A stretch of 64,000 bases of DNA, taken from positions 71,035 to 135,034 of the forward strand of contig BNBH01000022.1 of the NCBI GenBank assembly GCA_014655195.1, read 5' to 3'. Below the pieces are notes generated by a model. It was not told the origin of the DNA, made no database searches, and was given only the letters and a program-made list of their open reading frames with translations. Positions 25,874 to 34,050 of this stretch are shown piece by piece. Position 1 is the first letter of the stretch; the number at the start of each line of letters is the position of its first letter. The position numbers were made by a program, and so were the translations under genes. This stretch comes from Streptomyces cellulosae (lineage in GTDB: Bacteria > Actinomycetota > Actinomycetes > Streptomycetales > Streptomycetaceae).

Positions 25874-26944
25874 TCAGGAGGAGAGCCAGGAGTCGGTGTA
25901 CGTGTCGATCTCGGCCGCCAGCCGCGCCTTGCCTGCCGGGTCCAGGAACGACGCCTCGACCGCGTTCTTCGCCAGGCCGGCGAGGCCCCGCTCGTCGAGG
26001 TCCAGCAGGCGGGCGGCGACCGCGTACTCGTTGCCGAGGTCGGTGCCGAACATCGGCGGGTCGTCGGAGTTGACCGTCACCAGCACGCCGGCCCGGGTGA
26101 ACTCCTTGATCGGGTGCTCGTCCAGGGTGGCGACCGCGCGGGTGGCGATGTTGGACGTCGGGCACACCTCCAGGGGGATGCGCCGCTCGGCGAGGTGCTG
26201 GAGCAGCTTCGGGTCCTGGGCGGCGCTGGTGCCGTGGCCGATGCGCTCGGCGCCGAGCTCGTTCAGCGCGTCCCAGATCGTCTCCGGGCCGGTGGTCTCG
26301 CCCGCGTGCGGCACCGAGCGCAGCCCGGCGGCGATCGCGCGGTCGAAGTACGGCTTGAACTGCGGGCGCGGCACGCCGATCTCGGGGCCGCCCAGGCCGA
26401 AGGAGACCAGGCCCTCCGGGCGCAGCCGGTCGTCGGTGGCGAGCCGCGTCGTCTCCTCGGCGGCCTCCAGGCCGGCCTCGCCCGGGATGTCGAAGCACCA
26501 GCGCAGCACCGTGCCCAGCTCGCTCTCGGCCGCCTTGCGGGCGTCCTCGATCGCGTCCATGAAGGCGCGCTCGTCGATCCCTCGGCGGGTCGAGGAGAAC
26601 GGGGTGATGGTCAGCTCGGCGTACCGCACCTGCTGCCGGGCCAGCTCACGGGCCACCTCGTACGTCAGCAGCCGCACGTCCTCGGGGGTGCGGACCAGGT
26701 CGACGACGGACAGGTACACCTCGATGAAGTGCGCGAAGTTCGTGAAGGTGAAGTAGTCCGCGAGGGCCTCGGGGTCGGTGGGGACCTTCGAGTCGGGGTG
26801 GCGGGCGGCCAGTTCCGACACGATGCGGGGGGAGGCGGAGCCGACGTGGTGCACGTGCAGTTCGGCCTTGGGCAGTCCGGCGATGAAGGGGTGCAGGTCA
26901 CGGACCTGTCCGGCGGTGGCCGCGGTGTCGTGGCGGTCGGTCAA
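25874..26944 (-). CDS. Adenosine deaminase-family protein, possibly aminodeoxyfutalosine deaminase
   Basis: 356-residue amidohydrolase of the adenosine deaminase group (COG1816). Metal and catalytic residues are present: HVHHVGS (H30, H32), the VPHAGE motif with catalytic Glu, RIGHGTSA and VTVNSDDPPMFGTDL with the two Asp. Start is TTG 26944 with GGAGG upstream. Family knowledge: from memory, a streptomycete COG1816 protein (Sav2595 of S. avermitilis) deaminates 6-aminodeoxyfutalosine in menaquinone synthesis, and its gene number places it in the syntenic region. I therefore think this role at least as likely as adenosine deamination. Confidence 0.82.
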   Translation of the reverse strand: MTDRHDTAATAGQVRDLHPFIAGLPKAELHVHHVGSASPRIVSELAARHPDSKVPTDPEALADYFTFTNFAHFIEVYLSVVDLVRTPEDVRLLTYEVARELARQQVRYAELTITPFSSTRRGIDERAFMDAIEDARKAAESELGTVLRWCFDIPGEAGLEAAEETTRLATDDRLRPEGLVSFGLGGPEIGVPRPQFKPYFDRAIAAGLRSVPHAGETTGPETIWDALNELGAERIGHGTSAAQDPKLLQHLAERRIPLEVCPTSNIATRAVATLDEHPIKEFTRAGVLVTVNSDDPPMFGTDLGNEYAVAARLLDLDERGLAGLAKNAVEASFLDPAGKARLAAEIDTYTDSWLSS

Positions 26945-27058
26945 GGTTCCTCCCCGGGAACGGCGTCCCGGTCGGGTCGCGGCGGGACGCGGGTGATCGG
27001 CTGATCGGTGGTGCGGGGATCATCGTAGGCCCGGCGTACGCGCGAGGGGCCGGGGCCG

Positions 27059-27095
27059 TAGCATGACGGTTCGTCCGAGGAAGGGGTCGCAGCGC
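27059..27095 (+). promoter_or_regulatory. -10 box and ribosome site of the DUF4190 gene
   Basis: TAGCAT at 27059-27064, then GAGGAAGGGG about ten bases before ATG 27096. These fix the start at 27096 rather than the upstream ATG at 27063. Confidence 0.4.
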
Positions 27096-27917
27096 ATGTC
27101 CGACGACGCACCGGCACCGGGGGCAGGGGACCGCGCGGGGGAGGGAACGCCTCCGGCGGGTTCGTCCGCCCCTCAGGCGTGGCCGGCACCGGCCGACGGC
27201 GGGGCGCCGCATGTGGCCCCCTTGGACGGTTCGCTGGTGGACGCGCGGACCACGGAGACGGGTGGGCCGGCGGGGGCGGCTCGGGACACCGCGACGCCTG
27301 CGGGCGATCCGTGGGCGCTGCCCGGGGACCGGGCGGCGGGGGCCGGCGGGCCGGGGGAGACCGTGGTGGCGGGGGAGGGTGCGCCGTGGGCGGCGCCCAC
27401 CGTGCATGATCAGCAGACGGTGACGTCTTTTCCGGCGGCTTCCGATGCGACGCCGCCGGCGCCTGCGTACGGGGGTGCGTGGGCGGGGCCCACCGGGGCC
27501 ACCTCGCCTGTGCCGCAGCCTGCCGCTCGTCCTGCGCCCGCCGATCCGTTCGCGCCCCCGGCTGCGGGGGCGGCTGTTCCACCGCCGCCCATCGGGCCGG
27601 AAGGGCCCGGGCAGGTGCCGTACGGCTATCCGCCCGTCGGTCAGGGATACCCCGGCTGGGGTGGGGTGCCGCCTCTGCCGAGCAACGGCATGGGTGTCGC
27701 GTCCCTGGTGCTGGGGATCATCGCGGCGGCCGCGTTCTGTCTGTGGCCGGTGGCCATCGTGCTGGGTGTCCTGGCGGTGATCTTCGGGGCGATCGGGCGC
27801 GGCAAGGCGAACCGGGGCGAGGCGACGAACGGGGGGCAGGCTCTGGCGGGGGTGATCTGCGGGGCGGTGGGCAGTGCGTTGGCACTCACGTTCGGCGTGC
27901 TCGTGCTGGTCACCTGA
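27096..27917 (+). CDS. DUF4190-domain membrane protein with long disordered N-terminus
   Basis: 273 residues. About 190 N-terminal residues are low complexity (Ala, Pro, Gly, with WA-motifs such as DPWALPGD, EGAPWAAP, GAWAGPTG). The C-terminus has two hydrophobic helices flanking a basic loop, GMGVASLVLGIIAAAAFCLWPVAIVLGVLAVIFGAIGRGKANRGEATNG then GQALAGVICGAVGSALAL, the DUF4190 pattern. Topology suggests both ends cytoplasmic or a hairpin in the membrane. Function unknown. A tandem repeat array begins right after its stop. Confidence 0.78.
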   Translation: MSDDAPAPGAGDRAGEGTPPAGSSAPQAWPAPADGGAPHVAPLDGSLVDARTTETGGPAGAARDTATPAGDPWALPGDRAAGAGGPGETVVAGEGAPWAAPTVHDQQTVTSFPAASDATPPAPAYGGAWAGPTGATSPVPQPAARPAPADPFAPPAAGAAVPPPPIGPEGPGQVPYGYPPVGQGYPGWGGVPPLPSNGMGVASLVLGIIAAAAFCLWPVAIVLGVLAVIFGAIGRGKANRGEATNGGQALAGVICGAVGSALALTFGVLVLVT

Positions 27918-27929
27918 GCGGTGGAGGCG

Positions 27930-28325
27930 CCCTTAAGGGGCGCGGGGAACTGCGCGCCCAGCGACGGACGACCCGCACTCGGCGTTGCAAGGGTGCCGCT
28001 GCGCCCACCCGTGCCGCCCTGGGGCACGACTGCCCGCTGCTGGGGCGTCCCTCAAGGGCGCGGGGAACTGCGCGGCCAGCGACGGACGGCCCGCACTCGG
28101 CGTTGCAAGGGTGCCGCTGAGCCCACCCGTCCGCCCTGCGGCACGACTGCCCGCAGCTGGGGCGTCTCCCTCAGGGGCGCGGGGAACTGCGCGGCCAGCC
28201 ACCGACGACCCGCGTCCGGCGTTGCAAGGGTGCCGCTGCGCCCACCCGTGCCGCCCTGCGGCACGACTGCCCGCAGCTGGGGCGTCCCTCAGGGGCGCGG
28301 GGAACTGCGCGGCCAGCCACCGACC
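27930..28325. repeat. Tandem array of 118-119-bp units (three full, one partial)
   Basis: The core GGGCGCGGGGAACTGCGCG starts at about 27938, 28056, 28175 and 28293, spacing 118, 119 and 118. Units continue with a CAGCGACGGAC/CAGCCACCGAC segment, GCGTTGCAAGGGTGCCGCTG, CCCACCCGT and GGCACGACTGCCCGC. Each unit can fold (for example CTGCGG...CCGCAG around GCACGACTGC). The array fills the 371-base gap between two genes and runs into the end of the NADAR gene. Confidence 0.9.
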
Positions 28326-28894
28326 GCCCGCAGCCGCCCCCGCGCCTCCATCAGCGCGAACCCCAGCACATTAGGCCCCCGCCAGCGGGCCGGGTCGTTC
28401 GCCCCGTCCGCGTCCGCCGCCAGACCGATCCCCCACACCCGGTCCACCGGACTCGCCTCGACCAGGACGCGCTCGCCCGTGTTCAGAAGGAAAGACCGCA
28501 GCTCACCATGAGCTGCGAACTTGTGCACGCTTCCCTCCACCACGATCCCGAACCGCTCCCGCTCCCAGACCTCCCCGTCGAAGCCCCGAACCAGCCGGCC
28601 CGCCTTCTTCGCCTCCGAGGGGTGGCCCGCGGCCAGGACCCGCCGCTCACCCTCCGCGTCGCCGAAGAGCCGCGCCTTCGCCGCCATCATCCAGTGCTCC
28701 GCCGTCGCGTACTCGACGCCGTCGACGGTGAACGGCGACGGCCACCACTGGCTCAGGCAGCTCGCCCCGATGCGGCCGTCGGGCAGCGGCCGGTGCCCCC
28801 AGAAGTGCAGGTACTTCACCCGCTCCCCGGCCCGCACCGCCTCGATCAGCGTCTCCCGGGACGCCACCGTTCGTACGGATCCGTCCACGCTCAT
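28289..28894 (-). CDS. NADAR-family protein
   Basis: 201 residues of the NADAR/YbiA-like fold: VKYLHFWGHRP, LSQWWPSPFTVDGVEYATAEHWMMAAKARLFGD, and WRGPNVLGFALMEARGRLR. The Glu/Trp of ATAEHWMM and the conserved FWG motif are the expected active-site residues. Known relatives are N-glycosidases, acting on riboflavin-pathway intermediates (YbiA) or removing ADP-ribose from bases or proteins; which applies is unknown. ATG 28894 with GGGGGTGG upstream. The last residues (WPRSSPRP) and stop are encoded by the tandem repeat, not by family sequence. Confidence 0.85.
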   Translation of the reverse strand: MSVDGSVRTVASRETLIEAVRAGERVKYLHFWGHRPLPDGRIGASCLSQWWPSPFTVDGVEYATAEHWMMAAKARLFGDAEGERRVLAAGHPSEAKKAGRLVRGFDGEVWERERFGIVVEGSVHKFAAHGELRSFLLNTGERVLVEASPVDRVWGIGLAADADGANDPARWRGPNVLGFALMEARGRLRAVGGWPRSSPRP

Positions 28895-29114
28895 CCACCC
28901 CCATGTCGGTCTGTGCGCAGAGCAGTCTGGCAGGCACCACGGACACTCCGTCCTGCCTTTTCCGTTGCCACTCGACACCTGGTCGACAGATTCCGTCGCG
29001 TAACCAAATGGCAACAACGGAATCACTTGTTGGAGTGCCTTCCCTCTGTCAGGATCGGCACTCAAATCGAGCTCAAGCCACGCCGCCCCCCTCGGGGACA
29101 CGGAGGAGAGCGAC
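28895..29114. promoter_or_regulatory. Control region of the polyamine operon
   Basis: 220 bases between divergent genes. TTCCGTTGCCA (28960-28970) and the inverted TGGCAACAACGGAA (29009-29022) flank a third copy ATTCCGTCGCG near 28990. The shared core with the Lrp control region (TCCGTTGTT) suggests a common regulator. A GGAGGAGAG ribosome site precedes the dehydrogenase start. Confidence 0.45.
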
Positions 29115-30650
29115 ATGCACACACCCGGCTCCACCCCGCAGGACCGCTTCCCGGCCGCCGAACGGTTCGCGGACGGCGCGCAGTTCATCGCGGGCCGCCC
29201 GGCGAAGGGCACCTCAGGACGCACCCACTCGGTGGTCGATCCGGCCACCGGCGACGAGGTGTACACCTACGACCTCGCCGGCGCCGACGACGTCGACGCG
29301 GCCGTCGCCGCCGCGCGTGAGGCGTTCCCGGCCTGGGCCGCCGCCACCCCCGGCGAGCGCTCCGACGCCCTGCACCGGTTCGCCGCCGTGGTCGCCGAGC
29401 GGGCGGAGGACTTCGCCCGCGCCGAGTCGCTGCAGTGCGGCAAGCCGCTGAAGCTGACCCGTGAGTTCGACGTGCCGGGCACGATCGACAACATCGCGTT
29501 CTTCGCGGGCGCCGCCCGCCACCTCGCGGGCCGGTCGGCCGGCGAGTACTCGGGCGACCACACCTCCTACGTCCGGCGCGAGCCCATCGGCGTCGTCGGC
29601 TCCATCGCCCCCTGGAACTACCCGCTGCAGATGGCCGCGTGGAAGATCCTCCCGGCGATCGCCGCGGGCAACACCATCGTGCTGAAGCCCGCCGAGCTCA
29701 CGCCGCTGACCTCGCTGCTGTTCGCGCAGGCCGCCACCGACGCCGGCATCCCGGACGGTGTGATCAACGTCGTCACCGGCACCGGCAAGGAGGCCGGCGA
29801 GCACCTGGTCGGCCACCCCGACGTGGCCATGACCTCCTTCACCGGCTCCACCGCCGTCGGCAAGCGCGTCGCGGAGATCGCCACGGCCACCGTCAAGCGC
29901 CTCCATCTGGAGCTGGGCGGCAAGGCCCCCTTCGTGGTCTTCGACGACGCCGACCTCGACGCGGCCGTCAACGGCGCCGTCGCGGGCGCCCTCATCAACA
30001 CCGGCCAGGACTGCACGGCCGCCACGCGCGCGTACGTGCAGCGCCCGCTGTACGACGCGTTCGTCGAGCGCACCGCCGCGCTGATGGAGACCGTCCGCCT
30101 GGGCGACCCCTTCGCCCCCGGCACCGACCTCGGCCCGCTCGTCTCCCACGCCCAGCGCGACCGGGTGGCCGGGTTCGTCGAGCGCGCGCGTGCCTACGCG
30201 CGCGTGGTGACCGGCGGTGAGACACCTCTGGGCGATTTCGCCCGAGGCGCGTACTATCTCCCCACGCTGATCGCCGATGCGCCGCAGGACAGCGAGGTCG
30301 TGCAGTCGGAGATCTTCGGGCCGGTGCTGGTCGTCCTGCCCTTCGACACCGACGACGAGGGCATCGCACTCGCCAACGACACCCCGTACGGGCTCGCCGC
30401 CTCCGCCTGGAGCCGGGACGTGTACCGCACGGGGCGGGCCACCCGCGAGATCAAGGCGGGGTGCGTGTGGATCAACGACCACATCCCGATCATCAGCGAG
30501 ATGCCGCACGGCGGCTACAAGGCGTCCGGCTTCGGCAAGGACATGTCCGCGTACTCGTTCGAGGAGTACACCCAGATCAAGCACGTCATGTTCGACAACA
30601 CCGCGGTGGTCCGCAAGGACTGGCACCGCACCGTCTTCGGGGACCGATAG
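29115..30650 (+). CDS. Aldehyde dehydrogenase, gamma-aminobutyraldehyde type
   Basis: 511 residues; a second paralogue of the enzyme at 22498, with a longer N-terminus. Motifs: SIAPWNYPLQMAAWKILPAIAAGNTIVLKPAEL, SFTGSTAVGK, LELGGKAPFVVFDDADL, catalytic Cys in NTGQDCTAAT, EIFGPVLVVLPF, and GYKASGFGKDMSAYSFEEYTQIKHVM. ATG 29115 follows GGAGGAGAGCGAC. First gene of a six-gene run with the polyamine importer and a PuuB-like oxidase, so it probably oxidises aminoaldehydes made from polyamines. Confidence 0.9.
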   Translation: MHTPGSTPQDRFPAAERFADGAQFIAGRPAKGTSGRTHSVVDPATGDEVYTYDLAGADDVDAAVAAAREAFPAWAAATPGERSDALHRFAAVVAERAEDFARAESLQCGKPLKLTREFDVPGTIDNIAFFAGAARHLAGRSAGEYSGDHTSYVRREPIGVVGSIAPWNYPLQMAAWKILPAIAAGNTIVLKPAELTPLTSLLFAQAATDAGIPDGVINVVTGTGKEAGEHLVGHPDVAMTSFTGSTAVGKRVAEIATATVKRLHLELGGKAPFVVFDDADLDAAVNGAVAGALINTGQDCTAATRAYVQRPLYDAFVERTAALMETVRLGDPFAPGTDLGPLVSHAQRDRVAGFVERARAYARVVTGGETPLGDFARGAYYLPTLIADAPQDSEVVQSEIFGPVLVVLPFDTDDEGIALANDTPYGLAASAWSRDVYRTGRATREIKAGCVWINDHIPIISEMPHGGYKASGFGKDMSAYSFEEYTQIKHVMFDNTAVVRKDWHRTVFGDR

Positions 30651-30699
30651 CAGCCAGGCCGCCAGACCCGCGGCCACTTCCCGAAAGGGCACCACGCGC

Positions 30700-31947
30700 A
30701 TGGAGCAGTACGAGCCCGACCGCCTCTCGCCGGCCCAGCAGGCCGCGATACGGCGCAGTTTCCGCAACGGCAGGGCGGCCATGACCCGCCGTTCCCTGCT
30801 GCGCGCCTCAGCGGGCGGCGCCCTCGCGGTCGGCGGCCTGGGCGCGCTGAGCGCCTGCGGCATCCCCGCCGCGGGGAACACCGAGGGCGGCGTCTCCGCG
30901 GAGGACCGCTCGGCCAAGGAGAAGACGGTGAACTTCTCCAACTGGACCGAGTACATGGACACCGACGACAGCGGACGCCGGCACCCGACGCTGGACGCGT
31001 TCACCCAACGCACCGGCATCAAGGTCAAGTACACCGAGGACATCAACGACAACACCGAGTTCTTCGGCAAGATCAAGCCGCAGCTCGCAGCGGGCCAGGA
31101 CACCGGCCGCGACATCATCGTCCTCACCGACTGGCTGGCCGCCCGCCTGATCCGCCTCGGCTGGGTGCAGAAGCTCGACGCCTCGAACCTGCCGCACGCC
31201 TTCGCCAACGTGGCGTCGTCGTACCGCACCCCCGACTGGGACCCGGGCCGCGCCTACTCGTACCCCTGGCAGGGCATCGCGACCGTCATCGCGTACAACA
31301 AGAAGGCGCTCGACGGCGTCGAGGTGAAGACCCTGTCCGACCTGCTGGACAACCCTAAGCTCAAGGGCCGGGTCGGGCTGCTCACCGAGATGCGCGACAC
31401 CATGGGCATGACGCTGCTCGACATGGACAAGGACCCGCGGTCCTTCACCGCCGACGACTACGACGCGGCCCTCGCGCGGCTGCAGAAGTCCGTCGACAAG
31501 GGGCAGATCCGCCGCTTCACCGGCAACGACTACACCTCGGACCTCACCAAGGGCGACCTCGCCGCGTGTGTCGCGTGGGCCGGTGACGTCGTGCAGCTCC
31601 AGGCCGACAACCCGGACATCGGCTTCGTCATCCCGGACAGCGGCTACATGCTCTCCAGCGACAACATGCTGATCCCCAACAAGGCCCGGCACAAGACGAA
31701 CGCCGAGCGCCTGATCGACTACTACTTCGAGCCGCAGCCGGCCGCCCAGCTCGCCGCCTACATCAACTTCGTCTGTCCGGTCGACGGGGTGAAGGAGGAG
31801 CTCGCGAAGCTCGACGAGGACGCGGCGAACAACCCGCTGATCCTCCCCGACAAGGCCATGCAGGCCAAGTCCCGTGCCTTCCGCTCGCTGAGCTCCGAGG
31901 AAGAGACGGCATTCGAAGGCAAGTTCGCGAAGCTCACTGGGGCGTGA
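30700..31947 (+). CDS. potD: Polyamine ABC transporter substrate-binding protein (PotD-like)
   Basis: 415 residues. A twin-arginine-type lipoprotein signal lies inside the N-terminus (MTRRSLLRASAGGALAVGG ending LSACG, Cys53), preceded by about 27 cytoplasmic residues. Spermidine/putrescine-binding family features: VNFSNWTEYMD, TGIKVKYTEDINDNTEFFGKI, GRDIIVLTDWLAARLI, YPWQGIATVIAYN and VWAGDVVQLQADNP-like AWAGDVVQL. GAAAGGG lies upstream of ATG 30700. Four bases separate it from potA. The exact polyamine is not determined by what I can see. Confidence 0.9.
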   Translation: MEQYEPDRLSPAQQAAIRRSFRNGRAAMTRRSLLRASAGGALAVGGLGALSACGIPAAGNTEGGVSAEDRSAKEKTVNFSNWTEYMDTDDSGRRHPTLDAFTQRTGIKVKYTEDINDNTEFFGKIKPQLAAGQDTGRDIIVLTDWLAARLIRLGWVQKLDASNLPHAFANVASSYRTPDWDPGRAYSYPWQGIATVIAYNKKALDGVEVKTLSDLLDNPKLKGRVGLLTEMRDTMGMTLLDMDKDPRSFTADDYDAALARLQKSVDKGQIRRFTGNDYTSDLTKGDLAACVAWAGDVVQLQADNPDIGFVIPDSGYMLSSDNMLIPNKARHKTNAERLIDYYFEPQPAAQLAAYINFVCPVDGVKEELAKLDEDAANNPLILPDKAMQAKSRAFRSLSSEEETAFEGKFAKLTGA

Positions 31948-31951
31948 CGAG

Positions 31952-33121
31952 ATGAAGACCACCGAAGAGACCACCACGGCCGGCGGCGGTGACGTCCGCC
32001 TCACCGGCATCAGCAAGACCTACGGCGACTTCACCGCCGTGCACCCGCTGGACCTGACCGTCCCCGAGGGCTCCTTCTTCGCCCTGCTCGGCGCGTCCGG
32101 CTGCGGCAAGACCACCACCCTGCGCATGATCGCCGGCCTGGAGGAGCCCACCGCGGGCACCGTCCACCTCGGCGACCAGGACGTCACCGCGCTGCCGCCG
32201 TACAAGCGGCCGGTGAACACGGTCTTCCAGTCCTACGCCCTCTTCCCGCACCTCGACATCTACGAGAACGTCGCCTTCGGTCTGCGCCGGCGCGGGATCA
32301 AGAGCGTGAAGAAGCAGGTCGAGGAGATGCTGGAGCTGGTCCAGCTCGGCGAGCAGGCGCGCAAGAAGCCGCACCAGCTCTCCGGCGGCCAGCAGCAGCG
32401 CGTCGCCGTGGCCCGCGCGCTGATCAACCACCCCAAGGTGCTCCTCCTCGACGAGCCGCTCGGCGCCCTCGACCTGAAGCTGCGCCGCCAGATGCAGCTG
32501 GAGCTCAAGCGCATCCAGACCGAGGTCGGCATCACCTTCGTGCACGTCACCCACGACCAGGAGGAGGCCATGACCATGGCCGACTGCGTCGCGGTGATGA
32601 ACGCCGGCCGGGTCGAGCAGCTCGGCACCCCCGCCGACCTGTACGAGAACCCGCGCACCACCTTCGTCGCGAACTTCCTCGGCACCTCCAACTTCATCGA
32701 GGCCGAGGTCGACTCCACGTCGGGCGACGACATCGTGCTCAAGGCGGGCGGCGGCAAGCTGGTCCTGCACCGGGCCCGCGCGAGCGCGCCCGCCACCACG
32801 GGCGGCAAGATCCTCGCAGGGGTGCGCCCGGAGAAGATCTCCCTCACGCACGCCGACGACGCCGGCGAGATACCCGAGGGCCGTAACCGCATCACGGGCC
32901 GGATCACCGAGTCCAGCTTCATCGGCGTCTCCACGCAGTTCGTCGTCGACAGCCCCGTCTGCTCCGACTTCGAGGTCTACGTGCAGAACATCGACCGGGA
33001 CCCGCGGCTCGCGCCCGGCGCCGAGGTCGTCCTGCACTGGAACCCGGCCCACACCTTCGGCCTCGACGCTGCCCAGGACATCGACGCGGGCGCCGAGACG
33101 GTCGAGGAAGAGGTCGCCTGA
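31952..33121 (+). CDS. potA: Polyamine ABC transporter ATP-binding protein
   Basis: 389 residues. Walker A GASGCGKT, Q-loop NTVFQSYALFPHLD, signature QLSGGQQQRVAVARAL, Walker B VLLLDEPLGALD, H-loop VTHDQEEAMTMAD. The C-terminal TOBE region (about 240-380) contains FLGTSNFIEAEV and GVRPEKISL. Stop overlaps the potB start by one base. The first about 13 residues are Thr/Gly-rich and extra to the family. Confidence 0.93.
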   Translation: MKTTEETTTAGGGDVRLTGISKTYGDFTAVHPLDLTVPEGSFFALLGASGCGKTTTLRMIAGLEEPTAGTVHLGDQDVTALPPYKRPVNTVFQSYALFPHLDIYENVAFGLRRRGIKSVKKQVEEMLELVQLGEQARKKPHQLSGGQQQRVAVARALINHPKVLLLDEPLGALDLKLRRQMQLELKRIQTEVGITFVHVTHDQEEAMTMADCVAVMNAGRVEQLGTPADLYENPRTTFVANFLGTSNFIEAEVDSTSGDDIVLKAGGGKLVLHRARASAPATTGGKILAGVRPEKISLTHADDAGEIPEGRNRITGRITESSFIGVSTQFVVDSPVCSDFEVYVQNIDRDPRLAPGAEVVLHWNPAHTFGLDAAQDIDAGAETVEEEVA

Positions 33122-34050
33122 TGGCCACGGTCACCGAGGCGCCGCCGACGCGGGCGCCCGTCGCCCCCGAGAAGAAACCGCCGCGCAAACGCGGCCGCTG
33201 GACGCCGTACCTGCTTCTGCTGCCCGGTCTGCTCTGGCTCGTCGTGTTCTTCGCGCTGCCGGTGATCTACCAGGCCTCCACGTCCGTGCAGACGGGCTCC
33301 CTGGAGGAGGGCTACAAGGTCACCTGGCACTTCGCGACCTACTGGGACGCGCTGTCCGAGTACTGGCCGCAGTTCGTCCGCTCGGTGCTCTACGCCGCCT
33401 CCGCGACCGTGCTGTGCCTGCTGCTCGGCTATCCGCTGGCGTATCTGATCGCCTTCCGCGCGGGACGCTGGCGCAACCTGATCATGATCCTGGTGATCGC
33501 GCCGTTCTTCACCAGCTTCCTGATCCGCACCCTCGCCTGGAAGACGATCCTCGCCGACGGCGGCCCGGTGGTCGGCGCCCTGGACGCGCTGCACGTCCTG
33601 GACGTCACCGCGTTCCTCGGCTGGACCGCCGGCGACCGGGTGCTCGCCACTCCGCTCGCGGTGGTGTGCGGTCTGACGTACAACTTCCTGCCGTTCATGA
33701 TCCTGCCGCTGTACACCTCGCTGGAGCGGATCGACCCCCGGTTGCACGAGGCCGCCGGCGACCTCTACGCCAAGCCGTCGACCACCTTCCGCAAGGTCAC
33801 CTTCCCGCTGTCGATGCCGGGCGTGGTCTCCGGCACGCTGCTGACCTTCATCCCGGCGTCCGGCGACTACATCAACTCGGACCTGCTCGGCTCCACCGAC
33901 ACCCGGATGGTCGGCAACGTCATCCAGTCGCAGTTCCTGCGAATCCTGGACTACCCGACGGCCGCGGCGCTCTCGTTCATCCTGATGGCCGCGATCCTCG
34001 CCGTCGTCACGGTCTACATCCGCAAGTCCGGCACGGAGGATCTGGTTTAA
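33121..34050 (+). CDS. potB: Polyamine ABC transporter permease PotB
   Basis: 309 residues, six membrane segments after a basic Pro-rich N-terminus (APEKKPPRKRGRW). The first segment is YLLLLPGLLWLVVFFALPVIY; the EAA loop is LHEAAGDLYAKPSTTFRKVTFPLSMPG. PotB/PotC heterodimers form the membrane channel. The gene ends in TAA, rare among its neighbours, followed at once by potC with no gap. Confidence 0.92.
   Translation: MATVTEAPPTRAPVAPEKKPPRKRGRWTPYLLLLPGLLWLVVFFALPVIYQASTSVQTGSLEEGYKVTWHFATYWDALSEYWPQFVRSVLYAASATVLCLLLGYPLAYLIAFRAGRWRNLIMILVIAPFFTSFLIRTLAWKTILADGGPVVGALDALHVLDVTAFLGWTAGDRVLATPLAVVCGLTYNFLPFMILPLYTSLERIDPRLHEAAGDLYAKPSTTFRKVTFPLSMPGVVSGTLLTFIPASGDYINSDLLGSTDTRMVGNVIQSQFLRILDYPTAAALSFILMAAILAVVTVYIRKSGTEDLV

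Noticed and set aside
27930..28325. Possible CRISPR array
   Set aside because: Units are about 118 bp and nearly identical along their whole length, with no unique spacers and no cas genes.
27933..28374. Several short frames through the 118-bp array on both strands
   Set aside because: They are translations of repeats in different frames, with no start signals and no family resemblance.
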